DNA of 64,000 nucleotides, taken from the NCBI GenBank assembly GCA_009746045.1, contig RPFO01000864.1:1-64000 (forward strand), given 5' to 3'. Below, in pieces: positions 1 to 10,898 of the stretch. This stretch comes from Mesostigma viride. Lineage: Eukaryota; Streptophyta; Mesostigmatophyceae; Mesostigmatales; Mesostigmataceae. Position numbers and translations under genes: made by a program. A model generated the notes under the pieces. It had not been told where the DNA came from and did no database searches. It worked only from the letters and a program-made list of their open reading frames with translations. Position 1 is the first letter of the stretch. The number at the start of each line of letters is the position of its first letter.

Positions 1-3000
1 CTCTATTGGGGGGGGGTAGCAAGGGGAGACCTGCGAAAGTCTCTATTGGGGGGGTAGCAAGGGGGAGACCTGGCGAAAGTCTCTATTGGGGGGGGGTAGC
101 AAGGGGGAGACCTGGCGAAAGTCTCTATTGGGGGGGGTAGCAAGGGGGGAGACCTGGCGAAAGTCTCTATTGGGGGGGTAGCAAGGGGGAGACCTGGCGA
201 AAGTCTCTATTGGGGGGGGTAGCAAGGGGGGAGACCTGGCGAAAGTCTCTATTGGGGGGGGGTAGCAAGGGAGACCTGGCGAAAGTCTCTATTGGGGGGG
301 GGGTAGCAAGGGGGAGACCTGGCGAAAGTCTCTATTGGGGGGGGGTAGCAAGGGGGAGACCTGGCGAAAGTCTCTATTGGGGGGGGGTAGCAAGGGGGAG
401 ACCTGGCGAAAGTCTCTATTGGGGGGGTAGCAAGGGGGAGACCTGGCGAAAGTCTCTATTGGGGGGGGGGTAGCAAGGGGGGAGACCTGGCGAAAGTCTC
501 TATTGGGGGGGTAGCAAGGGGGAGACCTGGCGAAAGTCTCTATTGGGGGGGGTAGCAAGGGGGAGACCTGGCGAAAGTCTCTATTGGGGGGGGGTAGCAA
601 GGGGGGAGACCTGGCGAAAGTCTCTATTGGGGGGGGTAGCAAGGGGGAGACCTGGCGAAAGTCTCTATTGGGGGGGGTAGCAAGGGGGAGACCTGGCGAA
701 AGTCTCTATTGGGGGGGGTAGCAAGGGGGGAGACCTGGCGAAAGTCTCTATTGGGGGGGGTAGCAAGGGGGGAGACCTGGCGAAAGTCTCTATTGGGGGG
801 GGGTAGCAAGGGGGAGACCTGGCGAAAGTCTCTATTGGGGGGGGTAGCAAGGGGGGAGACCTGGCGAAAGTCTCTATTGGGGGGGTAGCAAGGGGGGAGA
901 CCTGGCGAAAGTCTCTATTGGGGGGGGGTAGCAAGGGGGAGACCTGGCGAAAGTCTCTATTGGGGGGGGGTAGCAAGGGGGAGAGACCTGGCGAAAGTCT
1001 CTATTGGGGGGGTAGCAAGGGGGAGACCTGGCGAAAGTCTCTATTGGGGGGGGGTAGCAAGGGGGAGACCTGGCGAAAGTCTCTATTGGGGGGGGGTAGC
1101 AAGGGGGAGACCTGGCGAAAGTCTCTATTGGGGGGGGTAGCAAGGGGGGAGACCTGGCGAAAGTCTCTATTGGGGGGGGGTAGCAAGGGGGAGACCTGGC
1201 GAAAGTCTCTATTGGGGGGGGTAGCAAGGGGGAGACCTGGCGAAAGTCTCTATTGGGGGGGTAGCAAGGGGGGAGACCTGGCGAAAGTCTCTATTGGGGG
1301 GGTAGCAAGGGGGAGACCTGGCGAAAGTCTCTATTGGGGGGGGGTAGCAAGGGGGAGACCTGGCGAAAGTCTCTATTGGGGGGGGTAGCAAGGGGGAGAC
1401 CTGGCGAAAGTCTCTATTGGGGGGGGTAGCAAGGGGGAGACCTGGCGAAAGTCTCTATTGGGGGGGTAGCAAGGGGGAGACCTGGCGAAAGTCTCTATTG
1501 GGGGGGGGTAGCAAGGGGGGAGACCTGGCGAAAGTCTCTATTGGGGGGGGTAGCAAGGGGGAGACCTGGCGAAAGTCTCTATTGGGGGGGGTAGCAAGGG
1601 GGGAGACCTGGCGAAAGTCTCTATTGGGGGGGGTAGCAAGGGGGAGACCTGGCGAAAGTCTCTATTGGGGGGGGTAGCAAGGGGGAGACCTGGCGAAAGT
1701 CTCTATTGGGGGGGGTAGCAAGGGGGGAGACCTGGCGAAAGTCTCTATTGGGGGGGGGTAGCAAGGGGGAGACCTGGCGAAAGTCTCTATTGGGGGGGGT
1801 AGCAAGGGGGAGACCTGGCGAAAGTCTCTATTGGGGGGGGTAGCAAGGGGGAGACCTGGCGAAAGTCTCTATTGGGGGGGTAGCAAGGGGGAGACCTGGC
1901 GAAAGTCTCTATTGGGGGGGGGTAGCAAGGGGGAGACCTGGCGAAAGTCTCTATTGGGGGGGTAGCAAGGGGAGAGCTGGCGAAAGTCTCTATTGGGGGG
2001 GGTAGCAAGGTGGGAGACCTGGCGAAAGTCTCTATTGGGGGGTAGCAAGGGGGAGACCTGGCGAAAGTCTCTATTGGGGGGGTAGCAAGGGGGAGACCTG
2101 GCGAAAGTCTCTATTGGGGGGGTAGCAAGGTGGGAGACCTGGCGAAAGTCTCTATTGGGGGGGGTAGCAAGGGGGAGACCTGGCGAAAGTCTCTATTGGG
2201 GGGGGGTAGCAAGGTGGGAGACCTGGCGAAAGTCTCTATTGGGGGGGTAGCAAGGGGGAGACCTGGCGAAAGTCTCTATTGGGGGGGGTAGCAAGGTGGG
2301 AGACCTGGCGAAAGTCTCTATTGGGGGGGGGTAGCAAGGGGGGAGACCTGGCGAAAGTCTCTATTGGGGGGGGTAGCAAGGGGGAGACCTGGCGAAAGTC
2401 TCTATTGGGGGGGGGGTAGCAAGGGGGGAGACCTGGCGAAAGTCTCTATTGGGGGGTAGCAAGGGGGGAGACCTGGCGAAAGTCTCTCTATTGGGGGGGG
2501 TAGCAAGGGGGAGACCTGGCGAAAGTCTCTATTGGGGGGGGTAGCAAGGGGGAGACCTGGCGAAAGTCTCTATTGGGGGGGGTAGCAAGGGGGAGACCTG
2601 GCGAAAGTCTCTATTGGGGGGGGTAGCAAGGGGGGAGACCTGGCGAAAGTCTCTATTGGGGGGGGGGTAGCAAGGGGGGAGACCTGGCGAAAGTCTCTAT
2701 TGGGGGGGGTAGCAAGGGGGGAGACCTGGCGAAAGTCTCTATTGGGGGGGGTAGCAAGGGGGAGACCTGGCGAAAGTCTCTATTGGGGGGGGTAGCAAGG
2801 GGGAGACCTGGCGAAAGTCTCTATTGGGGGGGGTAGCAAGGGGGAGACCTGGCGAAAGTCTCTATTGGGGGGGGTAGCAAGGGGGAGACCTGGCGAAAGT
2901 CTCTATTGGGGGGGGTAGCAAGGGGGAGACCTGGCGAAAGTCTCTATTGGGGGGGGTAGCAAGGGGGGAGACCTGGCGAAAGTCTCTATTGGGGGGGGTA

Positions 3001-6000
3001 GCAAGGGGGGAGACCTGGCGAAAGTCTCTATTGGGGGGGGTAGCAAGGGGGAGACCTGGCGAAAGTCTCTATTGGGGGGGGGTAGCAAGGGGGGAGACCT
3101 GGCGAAAGTCTCTATTGGGGGGGGTAGCAAGGGGGGAGACCTGGCGAAAGTCTCTATTGGGGGGGGTAGCAAGGGGGAGACCTGGCGAAAGTCTCTATTG
3201 GGGGGGGTAGCAAGGGGGAGACCTGGCGAAAGTCTCTATTGGGGGGGGTAGCAAGGGGGAGACCTGGCGAAAGTCTCTATTGGGGGGGGTAGCAAGGGGG
3301 AGACCTGGCGAAAGTCTCTATTGGGGGGGGTAGCAAGGGGGAGACCTGGCGAAAGTCTCTATTGGGGGGGGGTAGCAAGGGGGAGACCTGGCGAAAGTCT
3401 CTATTGGGGGGGGTAGCAAGGGGGAGACCTGGCGAAAGTCTCTATTGGGGGGGGTAGCAAGGGGGGAGACCTGGCGAAAGTCTCTATTGGGGGGGGTAGC
3501 AAGGGGGAGACCTGGCGAAAGTCTCTCTATTGGGGGGGGTAGCAAGGGGGAGACCTGGCGAAAGTCTCTATTGGGGGGGTAGCAAGGGGGAGACCTGGCG
3601 AAAGTCTCTATTGGGGGGGGTAGCAAGGGGGGAGACCTGGCGAAAGTCTCTATTGGGGGGGTAGCAAGGGGGAGACCTGGCGAAAGTCTCTATTGGGGGG
3701 GTAGCAAGGGGGGAGACCTGGCGAAAGTCTCTATTGGGGGGGGTAGCAAGGGGGAGACCTGGCGAAAGTCTCTATTGGGGGGGGGTAGCAAGGGGGAGAC
3801 CTGGCGAAAGTCTCTATTGGGGGGGTAGCAAGGGGGAGACCTGGCGAAAGTCTCTATTGGGGGGGGTAGCAAGGGGGAGACCTGGCGAAAGTCTCTATTG
3901 GGGGGGGTAGCAAGGGGGAGACCTGGCGAAAGTCTCTATTGGGGGGGGGTAGCAAGGGGGAGACCTGGCGAAAGTCTCTATTGGGGGGGGGTAGCAAGGG
4001 GGAGACCTGGCGAAAGTCTCTATTGGGGGGGGTAGCAAGGGGGAGACCTGGCGAAAGTCTCTATTGGGGGGGGTAGCAAGGGGGAGACCTGGCGAAAGTC
4101 TCTATTGGGGGGGGGTAGCAAGGGGGGAGACCTGGCGAAAGTCTCTATTGGGGGGGGTAGCAAGGGGGAGACCTGGCGAAAGTCTCTATTGGGGGGGGGT
4201 AGCAAGGGGGAGACCTGGCGAAAGTCTCTATTGGGGGGGGTAGCAAGGGGGAGACCTGGCGAAAGTCTCTATTGGGGGGGGGTAGCAAGGGGGGAGACCT
4301 GGCGAAAGTCTCTATTGGGGGGGGGTAGCAAGGGGGAGACCTGGCGAAAGTCTCTATTGGGGGGGGTAGCAAGGGGGAGACCTGGCGAAAGTCTCTATTG
4401 GGGGGGGGTAGCAAGGGGGAGACCTGGCGAAAGTCTCTATTGGGGGGGGTAGCAAGGGGGAGACCTGGCGAAAGTCTCTATTGGGGGGGGTAGCAAGGGG
4501 GAGACCTGGCGAAAGTCTCTATTGGGGGGGGTAGCAAGGGGGAGACCTGGCGAAAGTCTCTATTGGGGGGGGGGTAGCAAGGGGGAGACCTGGCGAAAGT
4601 CTCTATTGGGGGGGGGTAGCAAGGGGGGAGACCTGGCGAAAGTCTCTATTGGGGGGGGTAGCAAGGGGGAGACCTGGCGAAAGTCTCTATTGGGGGGGGG
4701 TAGCAAGGGGGGAGACCTGGCGAAAGTCTCTATTGGGGGGGGTAGCAAGGGGGGAGACCTGGCGAAAGTCTCTATTGGGGGGGGTAGCAAGGGGGAGACC
4801 TGGCGAAAGTCTCTATTGGGGGGGGTAGCAAGGGGGAGACCTGGCGAAAGTCTCTATTGGGGGGGGGTAGCAAGGGGGGAGACCTGGCGAAAGTCTCTAT
4901 TGGGGGGGGGTAGCAAGGGGGAGACCTGGCGAAAGTCTCTATTGGGGGGGGTAGCAAGGGGGAGACCTGGCGAAAGTCTCTATTGGGGGGGGTAGCAAGG
5001 GGGAGACCTGGCGAAAGTCTCTATTGGGGGGGGGTAGCAAGGGGGGAGACCTGGCGAAAGTCTCTATTGGGGGGGGTAGCAAGGGGGGAGACCTGGCGAA
5101 AGTCTCTATTGGGGGGGGGTAGCAAGGGGGGAGACCTGGCGAAAGTCTCTATTGGGGGGGGTAGCAAGGGGGAGACCTGGCGAAAGTCTCTATTGGGGGG
5201 GGGTAGCAAGGGGGAGACCTGGCGAAAGTCTCTATTGGGGGGGGTAGCAAGGGGGAGACCTGGCGAAAGTCTCTATTGGGGGGGGTAGCAAGGGGGAGAC
5301 CTGGCGAAAGTCTCTCTATTGGGGGGGGTAGCAAGGGGGAGACCTGGCGAAAGTCTCTATTGGGGGGGGTAGCAAGGGGGGAGACCTGGCGAAAGTCTCT
5401 CTATTGGGGGGGGGTAGCAAGGGGGGAGACCTGGCGAAAGTCTCTATTGGGGGGGGTAGCAAGGGGGAGACCTGGCGAAAGTCTCTATTGGGGGGGGTAG
5501 CAAGGGGGGAGACCTGGCGAAAGTCTCTATTGGGGGGGGGTAGCAAGGGGGAGACCTGGCGAAAGTCTCTATTGGGGGGGGTAGCAAGGGGGAGACCTGG
5601 CGAAAGTCTCTCTATTGGGGGGGGTAGCAAGGGGGGAGACCTGGCGAAAGTCTCTATTGGGGGGGGTAGCAAGGGGGAGACCTGGCGAAAGTCTCTATTG
5701 GGGGGGGTAGCAAGGGGGGAGACCTGGCGAAAGTCTCTATTGGGGGGGGTAGCAAGGGGGGAGACCTGGCGAAAGTCTCTATTGGGGGGGGGTAGCAAGG
5801 GGGAGACCTGGCGAAAGTCTCTATTGGGGGGGGTAGCAAGGGGGAGACCTGGCGAAAGTCTCTATTGGGGGGGGTAGCAAGGGGGGAGACCTGGCGAAAG
5901 TCTCTATTGGGGGGGGTAGCAAGGGGGGAGACCTGGCGAAAGTCTCTATTGGGGGGGGGTAGCAAGGGGGAGACCTGGCGAAAGTCTCTATTGGGGGGGG

Positions 6001-9000
6001 GTAGCAAGGGGGGAGACCTGGCGAAAGTCTCTATTGGGGGGGGGTAGCAAGGGGGGAGACCTGGCGAAAGTCTCTATTGGGGGGGGGTAGCAAGGGGGAG
6101 ACCTGGCGAAAGTCTCTATTGGGGGGGGGTAGCAAGGGGGGAGACCTGGCGAAAGTCTCTATTGGGGGGGGTAGCAAGGGGGGAGACCTGGCGAAAGTCT
6201 CTATTGGGGGGGGTAGCAAGGGGGGAGACCTGGCGAAAGTCTCTATTGGGGGGGGTAGCAAGGGGGGAGACCTGGCGAAAGTCTCTATTGGGGGGGTAGC
6301 AAGGGGGGAGACCTGGCGAAAGTCTCTATTGGGGGGGGGGTAGCAAGGGGGAGACCTGGCGAAAGTCTCTCTATTGGGGGGGGTAGCAAGGGGGGAGACC
6401 TGGCGAAAGTCTCTATTGGGGGGGGTAGCAAGGGGGAGACCTGGCGAAAGTCTCTATTGGGGGGGGTAGCAAGGGGGGAGACCTGGCGAAAGTCTCTATT
6501 GGGGGGGGGTAGCAAGGGGGGAGACCTGGCGAAAGTCTCTATTGGGGGGGGGTAGCAAGGGGGAGACCTGGCGAAAGTCTCTATTGGGGGGGGTAGCAAG
6601 GGGGGAGACCTGGCGAAAGTCTCTATTGGGGGGGGGTAGCAAGGGGGGAGACCTGGCGAAAGTCTCTATTGGGGGGGGTAGCAAGGGGGAGACCTGGCGA
6701 AAGTCTCTATTGGGGGGGGTAGCAAGGGGGGAGACCTGGCGAAAGTCTCTATTGGGGGGGGTAGCAAGGGGGAGACCTGGCGAAAGTCTCTCTATTGGGG
6801 GGGGTAGCAAGGGGGAGACCTGGCGAAAGTCTCTATTGGGGGGGTAGCAAGGGGGAGACCTGGCGAAAGTCTCTCTATTGGGGGGGGTAGCAAGGGGGAG
6901 ACCTGGCGAAAGTCTCTATTGGGGGGGGTAGCAAGGGGGAGACCTGGCGAAAGTCTCTATTGGGGGGGGGGTAGCAAGGGGGGAGACCTGGCGAAAGTCT
7001 CTATTGGGGGGGTAGCAAGGGGGAGACCTGGCGAAAGTCTCTATTGGGGGGGGTAGCAAGGGGGAGACCTGGCGAAAGTCTCTATTGGGGGGGGTAGCAA
7101 GGGGGAGACCTGGCGAAAGTCTCTATTGGGGGGGGTAGCAAGGGGGAGACCTGGCGAAAGTCTCTATTGGGGGGGGTAGCAAGGGGGAGACCTGGCGAAA
7201 GTCTCTATTGGGGGGGGTAGCAAGGGGGAGACCTGGCGAAAGTCTCTATTGGGGGGGGTAGCAGGGGGGAGACCTGGCGAAAGTCTCTATTGGGGGGGTA
7301 GCAAGGGGGGAGACCTGGCGAAAGTCTCTCTATTGGGGGGGGTAGCAAGGGGGAGACCTGGCGAAAGTCTCTATTGGGGGGGGTAGCAAGGGGGAGACCT
7401 GGCGAAAGTCTCTCTATTGGGGGGGGTAGCAAGGGGGGAGACCTGGCGAAAGTCTCTATTGGGGGGGGGTAGCAAGGGGGAGACCTGGCGAAAGTCTCTC
7501 TATTGGGGGGGGTAGCATGGGGGGAGACCTGGCGAAAGTCTCTCTATTGGGGGGGGTAGCAAGGGGGAGACCTGGCGAAAGTCTCTATTGGGGGGGGGTA
7601 GCAAGGGGGAGACCTGGCGAAAGTCTCTATTGGGGGGGGGTAGCAAGGGGGGAGACCTGGCGAAAGTCTCTATTGGGGGGGTAGCAAGGGGGAGACCTGG
7701 CGAAAGTCTCTCTATTGGGGGGGGGTAGCAAGGGGGAGACCTGGCGAAAGTCTCTCTATTGGGGGGGGTAGCAAGGGGGGAGACCTGGCGAAAGTCTCTA
7801 TTGGGGGGGGTAGCAAGGGGGAGACCTGGCGAAAGTCTCTCTATTGGGGGGGGGTAGCAAGGGGGAGACCTGGCGAAAGTCTCTATTGGGGGGGGTAGCA
7901 AGGGGGGAGACCTGGCGAAAGTCTCTATTGGGGGGGGGTAGCAAGGGGGGAGACCTGGCGAAAGTCTCTCTATTGGGGGGGGTAGCAAGGGGGGAGACCT
8001 GGCGAAAGTCTCTCTATTGGGGGGGGGTAGCAGGGGGAGACCTGGCGAAAGTCTCTATTGGGGGGGGGTAGCAAGGGGGAGACCTGGCGAAAGTCTCTAT
8101 TGGGGGGGGTAGCATGGGGGAGACCTGGCGAAAGTCTCTATTGGGGGGGGGTAGCAAGGGGGGAGACCTGGCGAAAGTCTCTATTGGGGGGGGGTAGCAA
8201 GGGGGAGACCTGGCGAAAGTCTCTATTGGGGGGGGGTAGCAGGGGGAGACCTGGCGAAAGTCTCTATTGGGGGGGGTAGCAAGGGGGGAGACCTGGCGAA
8301 AGTCTCTATTGGGGGGGGTAGCAAGGGGGAGACCTGGCGAAAGTCTCTATTGGGGGGGGGTAGCAAGGGGGGAGACCTGGCGAAAGTCTCTATTGGGGGG
8401 GGGTAGCATGGGGGAGACCTGGCGAAAGTCTCTATTGGGGGGGGGTAGCAAGGGGGAGACCTGGCGAAAGTCTCTATTGGGGGGGGGTAGCAAGGGGGGA
8501 GACCTGGCGAAAGTCTCTATTGTGGGGGGGGTAGCAAGGGGGGAGACCTGGCGAAAGTCTTTATTGGGGGGGGTAGCAAGGGGGAGACCTGGCGAAAGTC
8601 TCTATTGGGGGGGGGTAGCAAGGGGGGAGACCTGGCGAAAGTCTCTCTATTGGGGGGGGTAGCAAGGGGGAGACCTGCCGAAAGTCTCTATTGGGGGGGG
8701 GTAGCAAGGGGGGAGACCTGGCGAAAGTCTCTCTATTGGGGGGGGTAGCAAGGGGGAGACCTGGCGAAAGTCTCTATTGGGGGGGGTAGCAAGGGGGGAG
8801 ACCTGGCGAAAGTCTCTATTGGGGGGGGTAGCAAGGGGGGAGACCTGGCGAAAGTCTCTATTGGGGGGGGTAGCAAGGGGGGAGACCTGGCGAAAGTCTC
8901 TCTATTGGGGGGGGGTAGCAAGGGGGAGACCTGGCGAAAGTCTCTATTGGGGGGGGGTAGCAAGGGGGAGACCTGGCGAAAGTCTCTATTGGGGGGGTAG

Positions 9001-10596
9001 CAAGGGGGAGACCTGGCGAAAGTCTCTATTGGGGGGGGGTAGCAAGGGGGAGACCTGGCGAAAGTCTCTATTGGGGGGGGTAGCAAGGGGGAGACCTGGC
9101 GAAAGTCTCTATTGGGGGGGGTAGCAAGGGGGAGACCTGGCGAAAGTCTCTATTGGGGGGGGGTAGCAAGGGGGAGACCTGGCGAAAGTCTCTATTGGGG
9201 GGGGTAGCAAGGGGGAGACCTGGCGAAAGTCTCTATTGGGGGGGGTAGCAAGGGGGAGACCTGGCGAAAGTCTCTATTGGGGGGGGTAGCAAGGGGGGAG
9301 ACCTGGCGAAAGTCTCTATTGGGGGGGGTAGCAAGGGGGGAGACCTGGCGAAAGTCTCTCTATTGGGGGGGGTAGCAAGGGGGAGACCTGGCGAAAGTCT
9401 CTCTATTGGGGGGGGTAGCAAGGGGGAGACCTGGCGAAAGTCTCTCTATTTGGGGGGGTAGCAAGGGGGGAGACCTGGCGAAAGTCTCTCTATTGGGGGG
9501 GGTAGCAAGGGGGGAGACCTGGCGAAAGTCTCTATTGGGGGGGGTAGCAAGGGGGGAGACCTGGCGAAAGTCTCTATTGGGGGGGTAGCAAGGGGGGAGA
9601 CCTGGCGAAAGTCTCTCTATTGGGGGGGGTTGCAAGGGGGGAGACCTGGCGAAAGTCTCTCTATTTGGGGGGGTAGCAAGGGGGGAGACCTGGCGAAAGT
9701 CTCTCTATTGGGGGGGGGTAGCAAGGGGGGAGACCTGGCGAAAGTCTCTCTATTGGGGGGGGGTAGCAAGGGGGAGACCTGGCGAAAGTCTCTATTGGGG
9801 GGGGGTAGCAAGGGGGGAGACCTGGCGAAAGTCTCTATTGGGGGGGGTAGCAAGGGGGGAGACCTGGCGAAAGTCTCTATTGGGGGGGGTAGCAAGGGGG
9901 AGACCTGGCGAAAGTCTCTATTGGGGGGGGTAGCAAGGGGGAGACCTGGCGAAAGTCTCTCTATTGGGGGGGGTAGCAAGGGGGAGACCTGGCGAAAGTC
10001 TCTCTATTGGGGGGGGTAGCAAGGGGGGAGACCTGGCGAAAGTCTCTATTGGGGGGGGGTAGCAAGGGGGAGACCTGGCGAAAGTCTCTATTGGGGGGGG
10101 GTAGCAAGGGGGAGACCTGGCGAAAGTCTCTATTGGGGGGGGTAGCAAGGGGGAGACCTGGCGAAAGTCTCTATTGGGGGGGGGTAGCAAGGGGGGAGAC
10201 CTGGCGAAAGTCTCTATTGGGGGGGGGTAGCAAGGGGGAGACCTGGCAAAAGTCTCTATTGGGGGGGGTAGCAAGGGGGGAGACCTGGCGAAAGTCTCTA
10301 TTGGGGGGGGTAGCAAGGGGGGAGACCTGGCGAAAGTCTCTATTGGGGGGGGTAGCAAGGGGGGAGACCTGGCGAAAGTCTCTATTTGGGGGGGTAGCAA
10401 GGGGGAGACCTGGCGAAAGTCTCTATTGGGGGGGGGTAGCAAGGGGGAGACCTGGCGAAAGTCTCTATTGGGGGGGGTAGCAAGGGGGAGACCTGGCGAA
10501 AGTCTCTATTGGGGGGGGTAGCAAGGGGGGAGACCTGGCGAAAGTCTCTATTGGGGGGGGGTAAGCAAGGGGGGAGACCTGGCGAAAGTCTCTATT
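1..10596. repeat. G-rich ~41-bp minisatellite array (about 260 copies)
   Basis: The whole stretch is one tandem array. The unit reads roughly TCTCTATT, a run of 6-10 G, TAGCAA, a run of 4-6 G, then AGACCTGGCGAAAG. Unit length varies from about 39 to 43 bp, mostly because the two G-runs change length. Variant units cluster: an AAGGTGGGAG variant near 2009-2300, AGCATGG near 7517, 8113 and 8407, and an extra CT (TCTCTCTATT) mainly beyond 5.3 kb. The last unit carries GGTAAGCAAGG at about 10560. Open frames through it (Pro-rich on one strand, Gly-rich on the other) shift with unit length and are not coding. The G-runs could form quadruplexes (inference). Confidence 0.97.
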
Positions 10597-10898
10597 GCTA
10601 TTACAACATATTAGTACAACATATTAGTCATACAATATTGCTGCTTACGCAGAAGGGTCTTTTTGCAACAACATGCTTTGGGCACAAGCTTCTGGCCTAC
10701 TGCCTGCATGGCATGCAGCACATGGACGGTTGGGCATCATGCGTGTTTGTTGACCATCGCATCATCTACGTATGTTGATCAGCGAACACAGGGGTTGTGG
10801 GCATGCGGGCGTTCCATGCCATCCCGCTAATCCTCTGCACGTCCCTGCATCCCTGCGTCCCCGCGTCCCCGCATCCCTGTGCCCCCGCGTCCTCCCAG
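10597..10898 (+). other. Unique segment between the minisatellite and the first DnaJ-X exon
   Basis: This 300-bp stretch follows the array and ends in a pyrimidine-rich tract built from CATCCCTG/CGTCCCCG repeats, leading to the acceptor CCTCCCAG at 10891-10898. It reads as the 3' end of an intron. I see no exon in it. Confidence 0.5.

Noticed and set aside
1-10596. Dozens of overlapping Pro-rich and Gly-rich open frames in the array
   Set aside because: They change frame whenever a G-run changes length and exist on both strands; they are translations of the minisatellite.
1-10596. CRISPR array or telomere
   Set aside because: There are no unique spacers between repeats, and the unit is far longer and more variable than a telomere repeat.
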